Shown piece after piece: positions 15,044-26,376 of a stretch of 33,468 bases of DNA. Origin of the DNA: Modicisalibacter coralii (GTDB taxonomy: Bacteria > Pseudomonadota > Gammaproteobacteria > Pseudomonadales > Halomonadaceae). The stretch covers positions 1 to 33,468 of the forward strand of contig NZ_QWBW01000050.1 in assembly GCF_004117855.1 (NCBI RefSeq). The letters are read 5' to 3'. Position 1 is the stretch's first letter; each line of letters starts with the position of its first letter. The notes below the pieces were generated by a model. That model did no database searches. It was not told the DNA's origin and saw only the letters and a list, made by a program, of their open reading frames with translations. Position numbers and translations under genes: made by a program.

Positions 15044-16561
15044 CTAGCCGTCGTCCTCGACGTCGTTGTGCAGGTCGACCACCGCATGGACGTTGTCGCC
15101 CTGGGTCTTGGCGGCATCGTTGCGCGAGGCCTCCAGCGCCGCCAGGTAGGCCTCGTCGATGTCGCCGGTGATGTACTTACCGTCGAACACCGAGCAGTCG
15201 AACTGCTCGAGCGTCGGATTGACCTCGCGACACGCCGCCTTGAGATCCTCGAGGTCCTGATAGACGATCCGATCGGCGCCGATCAGTTCGCCGACCTCGG
15301 CTTCGCTGCGGCCGTGGGCGATCAGCTCGCTGGCCGCCGGCATGTCGATGCCGTAGACGTTGGGATAGCGGACCGGCGGCGCCGCGGAAGCGAAGTAGAC
15401 CTTGTTGGCACCGGCCTCGCGGGCCATCTGGATGATCTGCTTGCAGGTGGTGCCGCGCACGATGGAGTCGTCGACCAGCAGCACGTTCTTGCCGGCGAAC
15501 TCGATGTCGATGGCGTTGAGCTTCTGGCGCACCGACTTCTTGCGCTGGGTCTGTCCCGGCATGATGAAGGTCCGCCCGATGTAGCGGTTCTTCATGAAGC
15601 CTTCGCGGAAGGTCACCCCCAGGTGCTGGGCGAGCTCCAGCGCGGAGGTCCGCGAGGTGTCGGGGATCGGGATCACCACGTCGATGTCGTGCTCCGGCCA
15701 CTCCTGGAGGATGCGATCGCCCAGGCGACGGCCCATCTGCATGCGCGTGCCGTAGACGTAGGCGCCATCGAGGATCGAGTCGGGACGCGCCAGGTAGACG
15801 TGCTCGAAGATGCACGGCGCGAGTACCGGATTATCGGCGCACTGCAGGGTACGGATACGTCCCTGCATGTCGACGAAGATCGCCTCGCCCGGCGCCAGAT
15901 CCCGGGTCAGCTCGAAGCCGCCGACGTCCAGCGCCACCGATTCCGAGGCAATCATCACGTCCTGCCCCTCGCTGGTCTCGCGGGTACCGAACACCACCGG
16001 GCGGATGCCCTGCGGATCGCGGAAGGCGACCATGCCGAAGCCGTTGATCATCGCCACCGCGGCATAACCGCCCCGGCAGCGACGATGCACCCGACGCACG
16101 GCGTCGAAGATGTCCTCGGGGTTGAGGTGATGGCCCTGCTTGCCCAGCTCGTGGGCGAAGACGTTGAGCAGCACCTCGGAGTCCGAACTGGTGTTGATGT
16201 GGCGCAGGTCGGTGGTGTAGAGCTCCTGCTTGAGCTGGTCGGAGTTGGTCAGGTTGCCGTTGTGCGCCAGGGCCAGGCCGTACGGCGAGTTGACGTAGAA
16301 CGGCTGCGACTCCGCCTCGCTCGAGGAGCCCGCCGTCGGATAACGCACGTGGCCGATGCCCAGGTTGCCCTTGAGCCGGGTCATGTGACGCGTGTGGAAG
16401 ACGTCGCGCACCAGTCCATTGCTCTTGCGCAGCAGGAAACGTCCTTCGTGCCAGGTCATCATTCCGGCGGCGTCCTGCCCCCGGTGCTGGAGCACCGTCA
16501 ACGCATCATAGAGCGCCTGATTGACCGGCTGAGTGGCCATGAGGCCCACGATACCGCACAT
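15044..16561 (-). CDS. purF: Amidophosphoribosyltransferase
   Basis: A 505-residue class II glutamine amidotransferase that carries out the first step of purine synthesis, forming 5-phosphoribosylamine from PRPP and glutamine. The start is ATG 16561 (GAGGAAAGGCGGA upstream), so C2 of MCGIVG becomes the catalytic N-terminal Cys. Longer in-frame starts would bury it and are rejected. The glutaminase domain covers about residues 2-230 with [12 protein letters not shown] and NGNLTN motifs. The PRPP-binding loop [13 protein letters not shown] is at about 358-371. [14 protein letters not shown] and the GIRPVVFG region are family-typical. An acidic tail follows. It lies 62 bases after cvpA and 11 before metZ. 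Confidence 0.97.
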   Translation of the reverse strand: MCGIVGLMATQPVNQALYDALTVLQHRGQDAAGMMTWHEGRFLLRKSNGLVRDVFHTRHMTRLKGNLGIGHVRYPTAGSSSEAESQPFYVNSPYGLALAHNGNLTNSDQLKQELYTTDLRHINTSSDSEVLLNVFAHELGKQGHHLNPEDIFDAVRRVHRRCRGGYAAVAMINGFGMVAFRDPQGIRPVVFGTRETSEGQDVMIASESVALDVGGFELTRDLAPGEAIFVDMQGRIRTLQCADNPVLAPCIFEHVYLARPDSILDGAYVYGTRMQMGRRLGDRILQEWPEHDIDVVIPIPDTSRTSALELAQHLGVTFREGFMKNRYIGRTFIMPGQTQRKKSVRQKLNAIDIEFAGKNVLLVDDSIVRGTTCKQIIQMAREAGANKVYFASAAPPVRYPNVYGIDMPAASELIAHGRSEAEVGELIGADRIVYQDLEDLKAACREVNPTLEQFDCSVFDGKYITGDIDEAYLAALEASRNDAAKTQGDNVHAVVDLHNDVEDDG

Positions 16562-16623
16562 TCCGCCTTTCCTCGCTTGCAATGGACTCGGGATGCCCGT
16601 CTCGGACATCGCGTCGGTGAAGA

Positions 16624-17181
16624 TTACTGCGTGGGCTGCCGCTCGCCGGGCAGCCGCACCGGCAGCGACAGGGCCCGCCATTCGTCGACCTTCTGCGGGT
16701 TGCGCTGCTGCCAGTCGGTGAACCGGGCCACGGCCCAGTCGCGCAGGTCCTCGAAGGTCGGGCGCAGCCGCGCCTCCTGCCAGGCCTGCAGCTGGACCAG
16801 CGGTGTCAGACTGATCAGCACCGTGGCCAGCACCAGGATCGCCCCGCCGCGCAGCACGCCGAAGGCGGCCCCGGCGACGCGATTGAAGAAGCCCATGCCG
16901 ACCCACTCGATGGCCGCCTGGACACCGCGAATCACCATGCCGCAGAGCATGATCACCGCGAAGATCACCAGCACGAAGGCCACGATCAGCCGGACATCGG
17001 GGCTGTCGATCAACCCGGCCAGCCAGTCGGCGACCGGCGACGCCAGAAATCGCGAGGCCAGCAGGGCGAGGATCCACGCCCCCAGGCCCAGCGCCTCGCG
17101 GACCAGCCCGCGCAGGAAACCGGCCATCATCGAGGCCGCGAGAACGGCCAGGAACAGCCAGTCCAGCCAGGTGAAGGTCAT
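16624..17181 (-). CDS. cvpA: CvpA-family membrane protein
   Basis: A 185-residue inner-membrane protein of the CvpA family with four predicted helices (about residues 5-24, 28-48, 62-83 and 103-125). The family [11 protein letters not shown] motif is at about 21-31 and [14 protein letters not shown] at about 98-112. The C-terminal about 50 residues are soluble. CvpA is needed for colicin V production in E. coli and for bile or envelope stress tolerance in some species; its mechanism is unknown. Its ATG overlaps the dedD stop by four bases (ATGA), so the two are translationally coupled. It lies 62 bases upstream of purF, the conserved cvpA-purF pair. Confidence 0.94.
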   Translation of the reverse strand: MTFTWLDWLFLAVLAASMMAGFLRGLVREALGLGAWILALLASRFLASPVADWLAGLIDSPDVRLIVAFVLVIFAVIMLCGMVIRGVQAAIEWVGMGFFNRVAGAAFGVLRGGAILVLATVLISLTPLVQLQAWQEARLRPTFEDLRDWAVARFTDWQQRNPQKVDEWRALSLPVRLPGERQPTQ

Positions 17182-17849
17182 CCCCCCTCCTGGACGCGGA
17201 TCAACAGCCCCTGGATGTTGACCTTCTCCTTGAGCGCGGCACGGGCCTTCTCGCCCGCCTCGGAACTGGCGAAGGGCCCGATGTAGACCGAGGTCAGGTT
17301 GTTGTCGCGGGGCCGGCTATAGGCGTGGAAGCCCTGGGCGTTGAGCTTCTTCTCGAGCCGCTCGGCATTGCCCGGCTCGCCGAAGCTGCCCACCTGGACC
17401 GCCCAGTCGCCGTTCTCCGTGGTCGCCGGGGTGGGCGAGGACGGCGTCTGCGCGTCGGGTTCGGACGCCGACTGCGATGCCTCGGGGGACGACTCGCCGC
17501 GCTCGCCCTGCTGCTCGGCGTTACGGGCGATCTCGGCGATCGGATCCGACTTGGGCTGACTGACGGCCTGCGACGGGGCCGACTGCGATGCGGCCTCGTC
17601 ACCCGACGCCGCCGGCTCCCGGGACGTTCCGGACGAGGCCTGCGGCGACTGGATCTGACCGAGACTCGACGGCGGCTCGGGGGCCTCGACCGGCGCCTGC
17701 TCGACATCGATCGGCTGGTCGATGGTCAGCGAGGGTTGCGGACGCTCTTCCCGCGCCGGCGGCTCGTCGAAGAGCATGGGCACGAAGATGACACCCAGCG
17801 CCAGCAGGATCACGGCGCCACTGATACGTTCGCGCATTCCGTACTTCAT
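17178..17849 (-). CDS. dedD: SPOR-domain cell division protein DedD-like
   Basis: A 223-residue bitopic inner-membrane protein. A short N-terminus ([10 protein letters not shown]) precedes one helix (about residues 10-27). A long Pro, Ser, Glu and Gln-rich periplasmic linker runs to about 145, then a SPOR domain covers about 146-221 ([32 protein letters not shown]). SPOR domains bind denuded septal peptidoglycan, so the protein should sit at the division site. An ideal AGGAGG ribosome site lies 6 bases before the start, and the folC stop is 9 bases upstream. Low-complexity linker sequence and acid content fit a halophile. The folC-dedD-cvpA order supports the name. Confidence 0.92.
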   Translation of the reverse strand: MKYGMRERISGAVILLALGVIFVPMLFDEPPAREERPQPSLTIDQPIDVEQAPVEAPEPPSSLGQIQSPQASSGTSREPAASGDEAASQSAPSQAVSQPKSDPIAEIARNAEQQGERGESSPEASQSASEPDAQTPSSPTPATTENGDWAVQVGSFGEPGNAERLEKKLNAQGFHAYSRPRDNNLTSVYIGPFASSEAGEKARAALKEKVNIQGLLIRVQEGG

Positions 17850-17858
17850 GTTTGCCTC

Positions 17859-19166
17859 CTAGCGATGGGCCTGGGGCCCGTGGCGGGAACCCTTCCCTTC
17901 CCGCGCGGCATGCCAGCCGAGTACCTCGGCCACGGTGAAGAAGGAACCGCAGACCAGCACCTGATCGTCGGCCGCGGTCCGGGCGGCGAGCCACTCGGCA
18001 CCGGCTGCGGGAGACTCGGCCCGGTGCAGCACGTCCTGCTGGTGCTCGACGAGCAGCGAGGCCAGCGCCTCGGCGCTGCGCCCGCGCGGCCCGTCCAGCC
18101 CCACCGGGACCCAGCCGTCCACCTGCGAGGATAGCGCGTCGATCACGCCCGCGGCATCCTTGTCGCCGAGCATGCCCAGCAGCGCGAGGCGTCGTGCCGG
18201 GCGGGGCGAGGCGGCGAGCCGTTCCGCCAGATAGCCGGCGGCATGCGGATTGTGGGCGACGTCGAGACACCAGTTGTCCAGCCACTGCATGCGCCCGGGC
18301 AGCGTCACGTCGGTCAGCGCGCGACGACAGCGCGCGGCGTCGAGCGTCACCTCGGCCAGGGCCAGGGCCTGGAGGGCCATGGCCGCGTTGTCCAGCGGCA
18401 GCTGCGGGTCGGTCAGGCCGTCGAGCGTCAGCGCCCGGCCGTGGGCGTCACGGCCCTGCCAGGACCAGCCGGATGCGGTGTCGCGACGCCAGAAATCCGC
18501 GCCCAGGGCGTGGACCCGGGCGCCGAGTTCGCGGGCGCTGTCGAAGACGCTGTCGGTGATGTCCCGGCCCAGTACCGCCGGACGGTCGGCGCGCAGGATG
18601 CCGGCCTTCTCGCGGCCGATCGTGGCCAGGTCGCTGCCCAGGAAGTCGGCGTGGTCGAGCGCCACGGTGGTGACCACGGCGATGTCGGCATCGACGACGT
18701 TGGTGGCGTCGAGCCGCCCGCCCAGCCCGACCTCGAGGATCGCCAGGTCGGGACGACGCTCGGCGATCGCCCACAGTGCCGCCAGGGTTCCGGCCTCGAA
18801 GTAGGTCAGGCTGATCGGTTCGGGCGCCAGTCGCGCCGCCTCGACCCGCGCGAAGCCGGCGACCAGCAGGGCGTCGTCGGCTTCGCGGCCGTCCAGGCGC
18901 AGACGCTCGTTGTAGCGCAGCAGGTGCGGCGAGGTGTAGGTGGCGGTGGAATGACCGTGGGCCCGCGCCAGCGCCTCGAGCATCGCCACCGTGGAGCCCT
19001 TGCCGTTGGTCCCGGCGACGGTGATCACCCGACCGGCGATCGCCCGCTCGCGTAGCCCCAGCCGCTCGGCCACCACGGCGACCCGTTCGAGGCCCAGATC
19101 GATGCTGACCGGGTGCTGGCGCTCGAGACGCGCCAGCCAGTCATTGAGTGACACCGGTTCGCTCAT
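17859..19166 (-). CDS. folC: Bifunctional folylpolyglutamate synthase/dihydrofolate synthase
   Basis: A 435-residue cytosolic Mur-ligase-family enzyme that adds glutamate to dihydropteroate and then to folates. The P-loop TVAGTNGKGSTVAM spans about residues 49-62, and YTSPHLLRYNERLRLDG (about 77-93) is the Omega loop and folate region. The second-domain DVAHNPHAA motif is at about 308-316. EVGLGGRLDATNVVDADI (about 145-162) is a strong family signature. The start ATG directly follows the accD stop (TGAATG), with no clear own ribosome site, so re-initiation after accD is likely. Length is normal. Confidence 0.95.
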   Translation of the reverse strand: MSEPVSLNDWLARLERQHPVSIDLGLERVAVVAERLGLRERAIAGRVITVAGTNGKGSTVAMLEALARAHGHSTATYTSPHLLRYNERLRLDGREADDALLVAGFARVEAARLAPEPISLTYFEAGTLAALWAIAERRPDLAILEVGLGGRLDATNVVDADIAVVTTVALDHADFLGSDLATIGREKAGILRADRPAVLGRDITDSVFDSARELGARVHALGADFWRRDTASGWSWQGRDAHGRALTLDGLTDPQLPLDNAAMALQALALAEVTLDAARCRRALTDVTLPGRMQWLDNWCLDVAHNPHAAGYLAERLAASPRPARRLALLGMLGDKDAAGVIDALSSQVDGWVPVGLDGPRGRSAEALASLLVEHQQDVLHRAESPAAGAEWLAARTAADDQVLVCGSFFTVAEVLGWHAAREGKGSRHGPQAHR

Positions 19167-20144
<978 letters not shown>

Positions 20145-20228
20145 GGTCAGAAGGTATCCGTTCTGCTGCTGTCGCGACCCGGACGAGACTCGGCCGGGCC
20201 GACGCGTTGGTTACGAAGGGTGTGGGGC

Positions 20229-21032
20229 TCAGGCGTCCAGCGCCTGACGCATCTCGCCCAGCACGCGCTTGAGCGCATCGGGAATCGCCTCGGGCGCCTC
20301 GGCGCCTTCGGCGATCCGCGACACCAGCGCACTGCCGACGATCACGCCGTCAGCAACCCGCCCCACCGCCGCGGCCGTGGCCCCGTCGCGGATCCCGAAG
20401 CCGACGCACAGCGGCAGCCGGGTCAGCTCGCGCAAACCGCCGAGCTGCCGGTCGACGGCATCGACGTCGAGCGTGGCGGCCCCGGTGACGCCCTTGAGGG
20501 AGACGTAGTACAGGTACCCTTCACCGTGGTCGCATATTGTAGCGGCACGCGAGCGCGAGGTGGTAGGGGCGACCAGGAAGATCGCCTGCAGGCCGCGCGC
20601 CTTGAACAGCGGCGCGATCTCGTCGGCCTCCTCCGGCGGCATGTCGACCGCCAGTACGCCGTCGACCCCGGCCTCGGCGGCCTCGTCGGCGAAGCGCTGG
20701 TAGCCGAAGCGCTCGATGGGATTGAGATAGCCCATCAGCACCACCGGTGTCTCGGCGTCGTCGCGGCGGAACTCGCGGACCATGGCGAACACGTCGGCGA
20801 GCCGCGTGCCGTGCGCGAGCGCACGCTCGCAGGCCTTCTGGATCACCGGTCCGTCGGCCATCGGGTCCGAGAACGGCACGCCGAGCTCGATGATGTCGGC
20901 CCCGGCCTCGACCAGGGCGTGCATGAAGCCCACGGTATGCGCGGGTGCCGGATCACCGGCGGTGATGTAGGGAATCAGTGCGGTGCGGCCCTGCTCCTTG
21001 AGGGCAGCGAAACGCTGGTCGATACGATTCAT
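20229..21032 (-). CDS. trpA: Tryptophan synthase alpha chain
   Basis: A 267-residue TIM-barrel enzyme that cleaves indole-3-glycerol phosphate to indole and glyceraldehyde 3-phosphate; the indole is channelled to TrpB. Both catalytic acids are in place, E49 ([13 protein letters not shown]) and D60 (DPMADGP). [17 protein letters not shown] and GFGIRDGA supply loop 6 and phosphate contacts. The start at 21032 is preferred because GAGGG lies just upstream and the first 9 codons of the longer frame overlap the trpB end. The trpB stop is 10 bases upstream. Loop 6 ([18 protein letters not shown]) is slightly unusual compared with common versions but lacks no key residue. Confidence 0.96.
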   Translation of the reverse strand: MNRIDQRFAALKEQGRTALIPYITAGDPAPAHTVGFMHALVEAGADIIELGVPFSDPMADGPVIQKACERALAHGTRLADVFAMVREFRRDDAETPVVLMGYLNPIERFGYQRFADEAAEAGVDGVLAVDMPPEEADEIAPLFKARGLQAIFLVAPTTSRSRAATICDHGEGYLYYVSLKGVTGAATLDVDAVDRQLGGLRELTRLPLCVGFGIRDGATAAAVGRVADGVIVGSALVSRIAEGAEAPEAIPDALKRVLGEMRQALDA

Positions 21033-21042
21033 TGTTGCCCTC

Positions 21043-22266
21043 TCAGATGTCGACGCCATCGATCTTGGCCACCGTCAGAATGTCCTTGTCACCGCGCCCG
21101 GACAGATTGACGACGATGTGCTGGTCGGGGCGCAGGGTGGGCGCCAGCACCTTGGCATACGCCAGGGCATGGGCCGACTCGAGCGCCGGCATGATGCCTT
21201 CGAGACGGGTCAGCTCGCGAAACGCCTCGAGCACCTTGTCGTCGTTGGCGGCCACGTACTGCACGCGCCCGACGTCCTTCCACAGCGCATGCTCGGGGCC
21301 CACGCCGGGGTAGTCGAGTCCCGCCGAGATCGAGTGGGTGTCGGTGATCTGGCCGGCCTCGTCGGACATCAGGTAGGTGCGGTTGCCGTGGAGCACGCCA
21401 CGCGGCGCGTTGGCGGTCAGCGGCGCGGCGTGGCGACCGGTCTCGACGCCGTCACCGCCGGCCTCGACGCCGTACATGGCGACGTCCTCGTCCTCGACGA
21501 ACGGATAGAACAGGCCCATGGCGTTGGAGCCGCCGCCCACGCAGGCGATCAGGGCGTCGGGCAACCGGCCGATCTGGGCCAGCGACTGTTCGCGGGCCTC
21601 GCGACCGACCACGGCGTTGAAGTCGCGCACCAGCATCGGATAGGGGTGCGGCCCGGCCACGGTACCGATGATGTAGAAGGTGTCGTCGACATTGGTCACC
21701 CAGTCGCGCAGCGCCTCGTTCATGGCGTCCTTGAGGGTCCGCGAGCCGGATTCCACGGGAATCACGTTGGCCCCCAGCAGGCGCATGCGATAGACGTTGA
21801 GCTTCTGCCGCTCGACGTCCTCGGCGCCCATGTAGACCTCGCAGGTAAGGCCCAGGCGCGCGGCGACGGTGGCGGTGGCCACGCCGTGCTGGCCGGCGCC
21901 GGTCTCGGCGATCACCCGCGGCTTGCCGCTCTTCTTGGCGAGCAGCGCCTGGCCGATGGTGTTGTTCACCTTGTGGGCGCCGGTGTGATTGAGGTCCTCG
22001 CGCTTGAGCCAGATCTGCGCGCCGCCGAGCTGGCTGGACCATCGTTCAGCGTGGTACAGCGGAGACGGGCGGCCCACGTAGGTCGCCAGGTCACGGTCGA
22101 ATTCCGCCTGGAAGTCCGGGTCGTCGCGAAGGTCCCGATAGGCCTTCTCCAGTTCCTCCAGCGCGAAGCTCAGGGTCTCCGAAACGAACCGACCGCCGTA
22201 GGGGCCGAAATGGCCGCGTGCATCGGGCAATCGGGTCAGGTCGCTGAACTTGGTCACGAAAGACAC
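21043..22266 (-). CDS. trpB: Tryptophan synthase beta chain
   Basis: A 407-residue PLP enzyme that joins indole and serine to tryptophan. The PLP Lys is K99 ([11 protein letters not shown]; numbering from GTG 22266). The phosphate loop [15 protein letters not shown] and the C-terminal SGRGDKD are present. It is the TrpB1 type, partner of TrpA. The start is uncertain by three codons: the annotated GTG at 22266 sits directly on the GAGGT motif, whereas the in-frame GTG at 22257 is 9 bases downstream of it and is better placed for initiation. trpF ends 19 bases upstream and trpA begins 10 bases downstream, giving trpF-trpB-trpA. Confidence 0.96.
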   Translation of the reverse strand: MSFVTKFSDLTRLPDARGHFGPYGGRFVSETLSFALEELEKAYRDLRDDPDFQAEFDRDLATYVGRPSPLYHAERWSSQLGGAQIWLKREDLNHTGAHKVNNTIGQALLAKKSGKPRVIAETGAGQHGVATATVAARLGLTCEVYMGAEDVERQKLNVYRMRLLGANVIPVESGSRTLKDAMNEALRDWVTNVDDTFYIIGTVAGPHPYPMLVRDFNAVVGREAREQSLAQIGRLPDALIACVGGGSNAMGLFYPFVEDEDVAMYGVEAGGDGVETGRHAAPLTANAPRGVLHGNRTYLMSDEAGQITDTHSISAGLDYPGVGPEHALWKDVGRVQYVAANDDKVLEAFRELTRLEGIMPALESAHALAYAKVLAPTLRPDQHIVVNLSGRGDKDILTVAKIDGVDI

Positions 22267-22285
22267 CTCACAGGGTCGCTTGGGC

Positions 22286-22909
22286 TCAAGGGGTTTGAGT
22301 CAGGGTCACTTGGTGGATGAACGCGTGCAACTTGGCGGGGTCCTTGACGCCCCGGGAGCGTTCGACGCCACCCGAGACATCGACCGCGAAGGGGCGTACC
22401 GCACGCACGGCCTCGCCGACATTGCTCGGGTCGAGACCTCCGGCGAGGATAACAGGTTTTGCCAGGCTTGCGGGGATTCGCGACCAGTCGAAGACCTCGC
22501 CGGTGCCCCCCGGCACGCCGGGCTTGTAGGCGTCGAGCAGCAGCGCCCGGGCGTCCTTGTAGGCCGCCGCCGCGGCGGGCAGGTCCACGTCGTCGCGCAT
22601 GCGCAGCGCCTTGATCCAGGAACGCGGGGCGTGCCGGCACTGCTCGGGGGTCTCGTCGCCGTGGAACTGGATCAGATCCAGCCAGGGGGCACAGCGCTCG
22701 ATGAATGCCGGCTCCTGGTCGACGAACAGTCCCACGCGCGTGACGAATGCCGGCACCCGCGCGGCCAGGTGCGCCAGGCGCCCGGGATCGATGGCGCGGT
22801 CGCTGCCCGGCCAGAGCACGAAACCCAGGGCATCGGCACCGGCGGCCACCGCCGCGTCGACGTCCGCTTCGCGGGTTAGGCCACAGATCTTGATGCGGGT
22901 ACGCGGCAT
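22286..22909 (-). CDS. trpF: Phosphoribosylanthranilate isomerase
   Basis: A 207-residue TIM barrel that performs the third step of tryptophan synthesis, an Amadori rearrangement of phosphoribosylanthranilate. The catalytic Cys is in [12 protein letters not shown] (about residue 9) and the catalytic Asp in [20 protein letters not shown] (about 126-145, key D in LLLDA). The phosphate-binding loops are GGLDPSNV and [15 protein letters not shown]. The start at 22909 with GGAGACCCGAC upstream is preferred; a very long in-frame extension runs antiparallel through truA but is only a shadow. It sits 26 bases after truA and 19 before trpB. Confidence 0.95.
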   Translation of the reverse strand: MPRTRIKICGLTREADVDAAVAAGADALGFVLWPGSDRAIDPGRLAHLAARVPAFVTRVGLFVDQEPAFIERCAPWLDLIQFHGDETPEQCRHAPRSWIKALRMRDDVDLPAAAAAYKDARALLLDAYKPGVPGGTGEVFDWSRIPASLAKPVILAGGLDPSNVGEAVRAVRPFAVDVSGGVERSRGVKDPAKLHAFIHQVTLTQTP

Positions 22910-22935
22910 GTCGGGTCTCCTTGCCGATGTCCTCG

Positions 22936-23871
22936 TCAGCCGGCGTCGTTGGCGATCGCCGCCGGGTGGCGGGCGCCGGCCTCGCCCCGCCGGTAGCGGA
23001 CCATCGGCGTGTCCGGCAGCGGCCGCTCGCCGGTCCACTCGCCGAGGAAGGCCAGCAGGTTGGGGCCCAGCGGCTCGCTGGGCAGCGCAAAGCGCTCGTC
23101 GTAGATCGAGTCGACGAAGTGCAGCCCGCAGCCCGGCGCGGTGACGTCGCCGCGCGCCCGGTCGCGCATGGCCAGCAGTTCGGCGAGGTAATCGCCGCCC
23201 TGGTCGCCGCGCCCCACCGCCACCAGTGCGCCGGCGATGTTGCGAATCATGTGGTGCAGGAAGGCGTTGGCCTGGACGTCGATGACCACCAGCGGTCCGT
23301 AGCGATTGACCTCGATGAAGTGCACGTGGCGGATCGGCGACTTCGACTGACAGCCGGCGGCACGAAAGCTCGAGAAATCGTGCTCGCCGACCAGCGCCTG
23401 GGCGGCGGCGTGCATGCGCGGCACGTCCAGCGGCTCGCGACACCAGGTGGCGTTGGCCCGCTCGAGCACCGGCCGGTTGGACTGGTTGAGGATCAGGTAG
23501 CGGTAGCGACGCGCCAGCGCCAGAAAGCGCGCATGGAAATCGTCGGGCACCGGCCTGACCCAGCGCACGGCGATGTCGCGCGGCAGGTTGGCGTTGGCGC
23601 CGAAGACCCAGGCCTTGTTGGAACGCGGCACCGGCGCATCGAAATGCACGATCTGCCGGGTGGCATGGACGCCGGAGTCGGTACGCCCGCTGCACAATAC
23701 CTTGACCGGCGCGTTGGCGACCTTGCCCAGGGCGGTTTCCAGCGCCGCCTGAACCGACGGCGAGTGCTTCAGACGCTGCCAGCCACAGTAGCCGGTACCG
23801 TCGTACTCGACCGCCATGGCGAGGCGGCCGGTCAACGGGCGTTTTTCATCGAGAAACTCGAAAAGGGACAT
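22936..23871 (-). CDS. truA: tRNA pseudouridine38-40 synthase
   Basis: A 311-residue pseudouridine synthase that modifies positions 38-40 of the tRNA anticodon arm. The catalytic Asp is D65 in CSGRTDSGVHA. VEYDGTGYCGWQR (about residues 21-33) is the N-terminal family motif, and FLHHMIRNIAGALVAVGRG carries the second-half RNA-binding segment. An N-terminal extension of about 14 residues (MSLFEFLDEKRPLTG) is a little longer than in E. coli, and a C-terminal tail continues beyond the core. The ribosome site is weak (GTGAG). The fimV stop is 45 bases upstream. The order fimV-truA-trpF is conserved in pseudomonads. Confidence 0.95.
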   Translation of the reverse strand: MSLFEFLDEKRPLTGRLAMAVEYDGTGYCGWQRLKHSPSVQAALETALGKVANAPVKVLCSGRTDSGVHATRQIVHFDAPVPRSNKAWVFGANANLPRDIAVRWVRPVPDDFHARFLALARRYRYLILNQSNRPVLERANATWCREPLDVPRMHAAAQALVGEHDFSSFRAAGCQSKSPIRHVHFIEVNRYGPLVVIDVQANAFLHHMIRNIAGALVAVGRGDQGGDYLAELLAMRDRARGDVTAPGCGLHFVDSIYDERFALPSEPLGPNLLAFLGEWTGERPLPDTPMVRYRRGEAGARHPAAIANDAG

Positions 23872-23916
23872 CGCTCACTACGGGTTCGGGACCGGCAAGG
23901 CGCCCGGTGAGCCGCC

Positions 23917-26376
23917 CTACAGGCCGTGACGATCTAGTAAAGCCCGCGCCTCGCCGGCCTGCTCGCCGTCCCCCGACTCCAGCAGGGGTTCCAGCAGGGC
24001 TCGGGCGGCATGCGACTCGCCGTCGTCGAGATGCTGGCGAGCCTGCGCGAGACGTCGTTCGGCATCGGCAGGCGAAGCGCTGGCCGTGGAGCGCTCATTA
24101 TCCAGATCGAGCGGATCGAACGCCACCTCTTCGACGATCCAGCCCTGCCCGGCATCGACGCCCGATTCAGCGGCGCCGGCGCTCGCCGACTCGCCCAGCG
24201 CGGGATTGTCGAGCCCGGTGAAATCCTCGGGGTAATCGACCACCGGCTGGGCCAGCCTTGGCTCGTGGGAGAGCGCGTCGCTCGGCTCGAGAACGGGGGG
24301 CTCGTAGTCGATGACACTTTCGGCACTCGCCGTGTCGCCTTCGCTTCGCTCGGCTGCCGTTGCGGATGGCGCTTCCCCATCGTCGTCCATCGGGGCATCG
24401 TCGGGCTCGTCGTGTCTCCCGGCCGACCGGGGAGCGATGCCGCGGATGTCGGCGGCGGCCGTTGTATCGTCGACGAGCGCCTCCTCGTCAGCCCCGTTCG
24501 GTGCCGCAACGCCCGTATCCGCCTCAGCGAGGTCGATTCGCTCGGCGCCATCGGCCCGCTCGGTGATATCGGCCTTCCCGGCGGCGTGAGGGGCTGCCGC
24601 GCCGGCCGGTACCAGTCGTTCCAGCAGATCGCGAGCCTCGCGGCGCTGCGCCTCGTCGCCCTGGCGTTCGAGTTCGGCCGCCTCGCGCTCGGCGGCCGCG
24701 CGATCGCCCAGCGCCACACAGGCGCCCAGCAGCTCGAGCCTCAGATCCTGACGATCGGGCTCCCGGGCCAGGCTCTGCTCGAGGCGCTCGCGCGCCTGAT
24801 CGTAGCGCCCGTAGGCCATGTAGATCTCCGCCTCGCTGATCGCCTCCGCCTCGGGAGGCATCTCGCTGGCCGACGCTGGCGCCTGCCGGGAAGACGCGGC
24901 TTGCGTCTCCGCCACGGGCCGCGACACCGGCACGACGCCCGGCTCGTCCACCGACCGCCGATCACCGGCCGCCGCCCCCTGGAGTGACGAGAACGGCCTG
25001 GCAGGCGGTTCGTCGGACGCTTGACGGCGCTCGCGACGCCGCATCCAGGTCCAGAGCCCCAGCAACAGGGCAATCGCGGCACCGCCCAGCAGGGCCAGGT
25101 TGTCGACCAGCCAGTCGAGCATGCCCCGCTCGGGGGCAGCGTCCCTCTCGTTCGGCGCCGCCGCCGGCGCATCACGACCAGCATCGCTGGCGGGCGCCTC
25201 GCGGCGTGTGGTCAGGGCCGTGGCCAGTTGATCGCGCAGCCCGCTGATCTCGGTGCGCAGCTCGCCGACCTGCTCGGTCAACTGGTCACGCTGGGCGCGG
25301 GCCTCGTTCAAGCGCTGCCGGGTCGCCTGCAGCTGTGACTCGAGTTCGGCGAGGCGTGTCGACTGGCTCGCCTGCAGGGCGGCGGCCAGCGCTGCCGGCG
25401 ACAGCGGCTGACGACCGGCGTCCGCCGCGCTCCCGGCGGCCAGCGCCCGGTCGTCGAGCACGCTCAGCCGCGAGCCTCCCGGCGACGGCTCGCCATCGTC
25501 CGCGGCGGGTTGCGACACCGGGCCCTCGTTCGTGGCCACGTTCGCTTTGCCAGTACCCGATGATGTCGCGGTGTCCGGTGGCGACGTCGCGCCCCCTGTC
25601 TGCCATTGGCGCGTCTGGTCCCGAATCTGTCGATCGGCGACCTCGGGCTCACGGGCCAGAATCGCGTCGCGGGAAGGCACGTCCAGCGTGACGCCGGCGC
25701 GCAGGTTGTTGACGTTGCCGTTGGCAAAGGCATCGGGGTTGGCACGCTGCAACGCCAGCATGGTCTGTTCGAGACTCGCGTCGACTGGCCGGACTCGCCT
25801 GGCCAGGCCCGAGAGGGTGTCGCCCGGGGCGACGCGCAGCGACTGCGGTGTCGCGGCGACCGATGCGACGGCGTCCTCCGCCGCCGAAGACGACTCGCCG
25901 GTCGCCACGCTGCCGGCGGAGCTCGCGGGCCGGGCCGGCGTCGCCGCGGTGCCTGCACCGGGGGCCAGGGCCGGCATCTGTGCGTAGCCGGGCGGATCGA
26001 GCAACAGCGTGATCTCGCGACGCTGGCGGCCCCCCGGCCATTCCAGCGTCAGCAGCAGGTCGAGATAGGGTTCGTTGACCGGCTGGCGGGTGGTGAGTGT
26101 CACCGCCAGATCGCCGCGGCTGCGCTCGATGGCCACCTTGACGCTCTCCGCGAGGGTGGTGCGGGGAATGCCCGCCTCGTCGAAGGCCGCGGCACTGGCC
26201 AGACGGGCCTTGAGCAGCGACGGATCCAGCCCGCCGAGATCGGTCAACGGCAGGCGTGCCCGGAGGGGCGCATCGAGGCTGGAGCGAACCTCCGGCTCGG
26301 CCAGCCCCAGCGCCAGCGTCACGGGGCTGGCCACCAGCAACGCCAGGCAGGCGCCCCAGGAAAGTGTACGTCTCAT
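23917..26376 (-). CDS. fimV: FimV/HubP-family polar scaffold protein
   Basis: An 819-residue inner-membrane protein of the FimV family, which organises the cell pole, type IV pili and twitching or flagella through peptidoglycan binding and a cytoplasmic TPR-like tail. In order: a signal or first hydrophobic segment (residues 1-25); a conserved FimV N-terminal domain (about 26-135); a Ser/Ala linker; a LysM domain (about 178-235, with GDTLSGLARRV and NNLRAGVTLDVP); a Gln/Arg/Leu coiled coil (about 335-390); one membrane helix (about 424-445) followed by RRRERR; a TPR-like stretch (about 520-585); a long acidic Asp/Glu-rich region; and the C-terminal FimV cap (about 765-819). GGGGAAAA precedes the start. 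Size and layout fit, and neighbours asd and truA match other fimV loci. Confidence 0.93.
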   Translation of the reverse strand: MRRTLSWGACLALLVASPVTLALGLAEPEVRSSLDAPLRARLPLTDLGGLDPSLLKARLASAAAFDEAGIPRTTLAESVKVAIERSRGDLAVTLTTRQPVNEPYLDLLLTLEWPGGRQRREITLLLDPPGYAQMPALAPGAGTAATPARPASSAGSVATGESSSAAEDAVASVAATPQSLRVAPGDTLSGLARRVRPVDASLEQTMLALQRANPDAFANGNVNNLRAGVTLDVPSRDAILAREPEVADRQIRDQTRQWQTGGATSPPDTATSSGTGKANVATNEGPVSQPAADDGEPSPGGSRLSVLDDRALAAGSAADAGRQPLSPAALAAALQASQSTRLAELESQLQATRQRLNEARAQRDQLTEQVGELRTEISGLRDQLATALTTRREAPASDAGRDAPAAAPNERDAAPERGMLDWLVDNLALLGGAAIALLLGLWTWMRRRERRQASDEPPARPFSSLQGAAAGDRRSVDEPGVVPVSRPVAETQAASSRQAPASASEMPPEAEAISEAEIYMAYGRYDQARERLEQSLAREPDRQDLRLELLGACVALGDRAAAEREAAELERQGDEAQRREARDLLERLVPAGAAAPHAAGKADITERADGAERIDLAEADTGVAAPNGADEEALVDDTTAAADIRGIAPRSAGRHDEPDDAPMDDDGEAPSATAAERSEGDTASAESVIDYEPPVLEPSDALSHEPRLAQPVVDYPEDFTGLDNPALGESASAGAAESGVDAGQGWIVEEVAFDPLDLDNERSTASASPADAERRLAQARQHLDDGESHAARALLEPLLESGDGEQAGEARALLDRHGL

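Noticed and set aside
15068-17221. A 717-codon plus-strand frame opposite purF and cvpA
   Set aside because: Same reason: shadow of purF and cvpA codon bias; its composition is repetitive in Leu, Val, Gly, His and Asp.
22910-23695. Upstream in-frame extension of trpF through the truA region
   Set aside because: The extension is Arg/Ala-rich and matches no family; TrpF proper begins at 22909 with its own ribosome site, and truA occupies the DNA.
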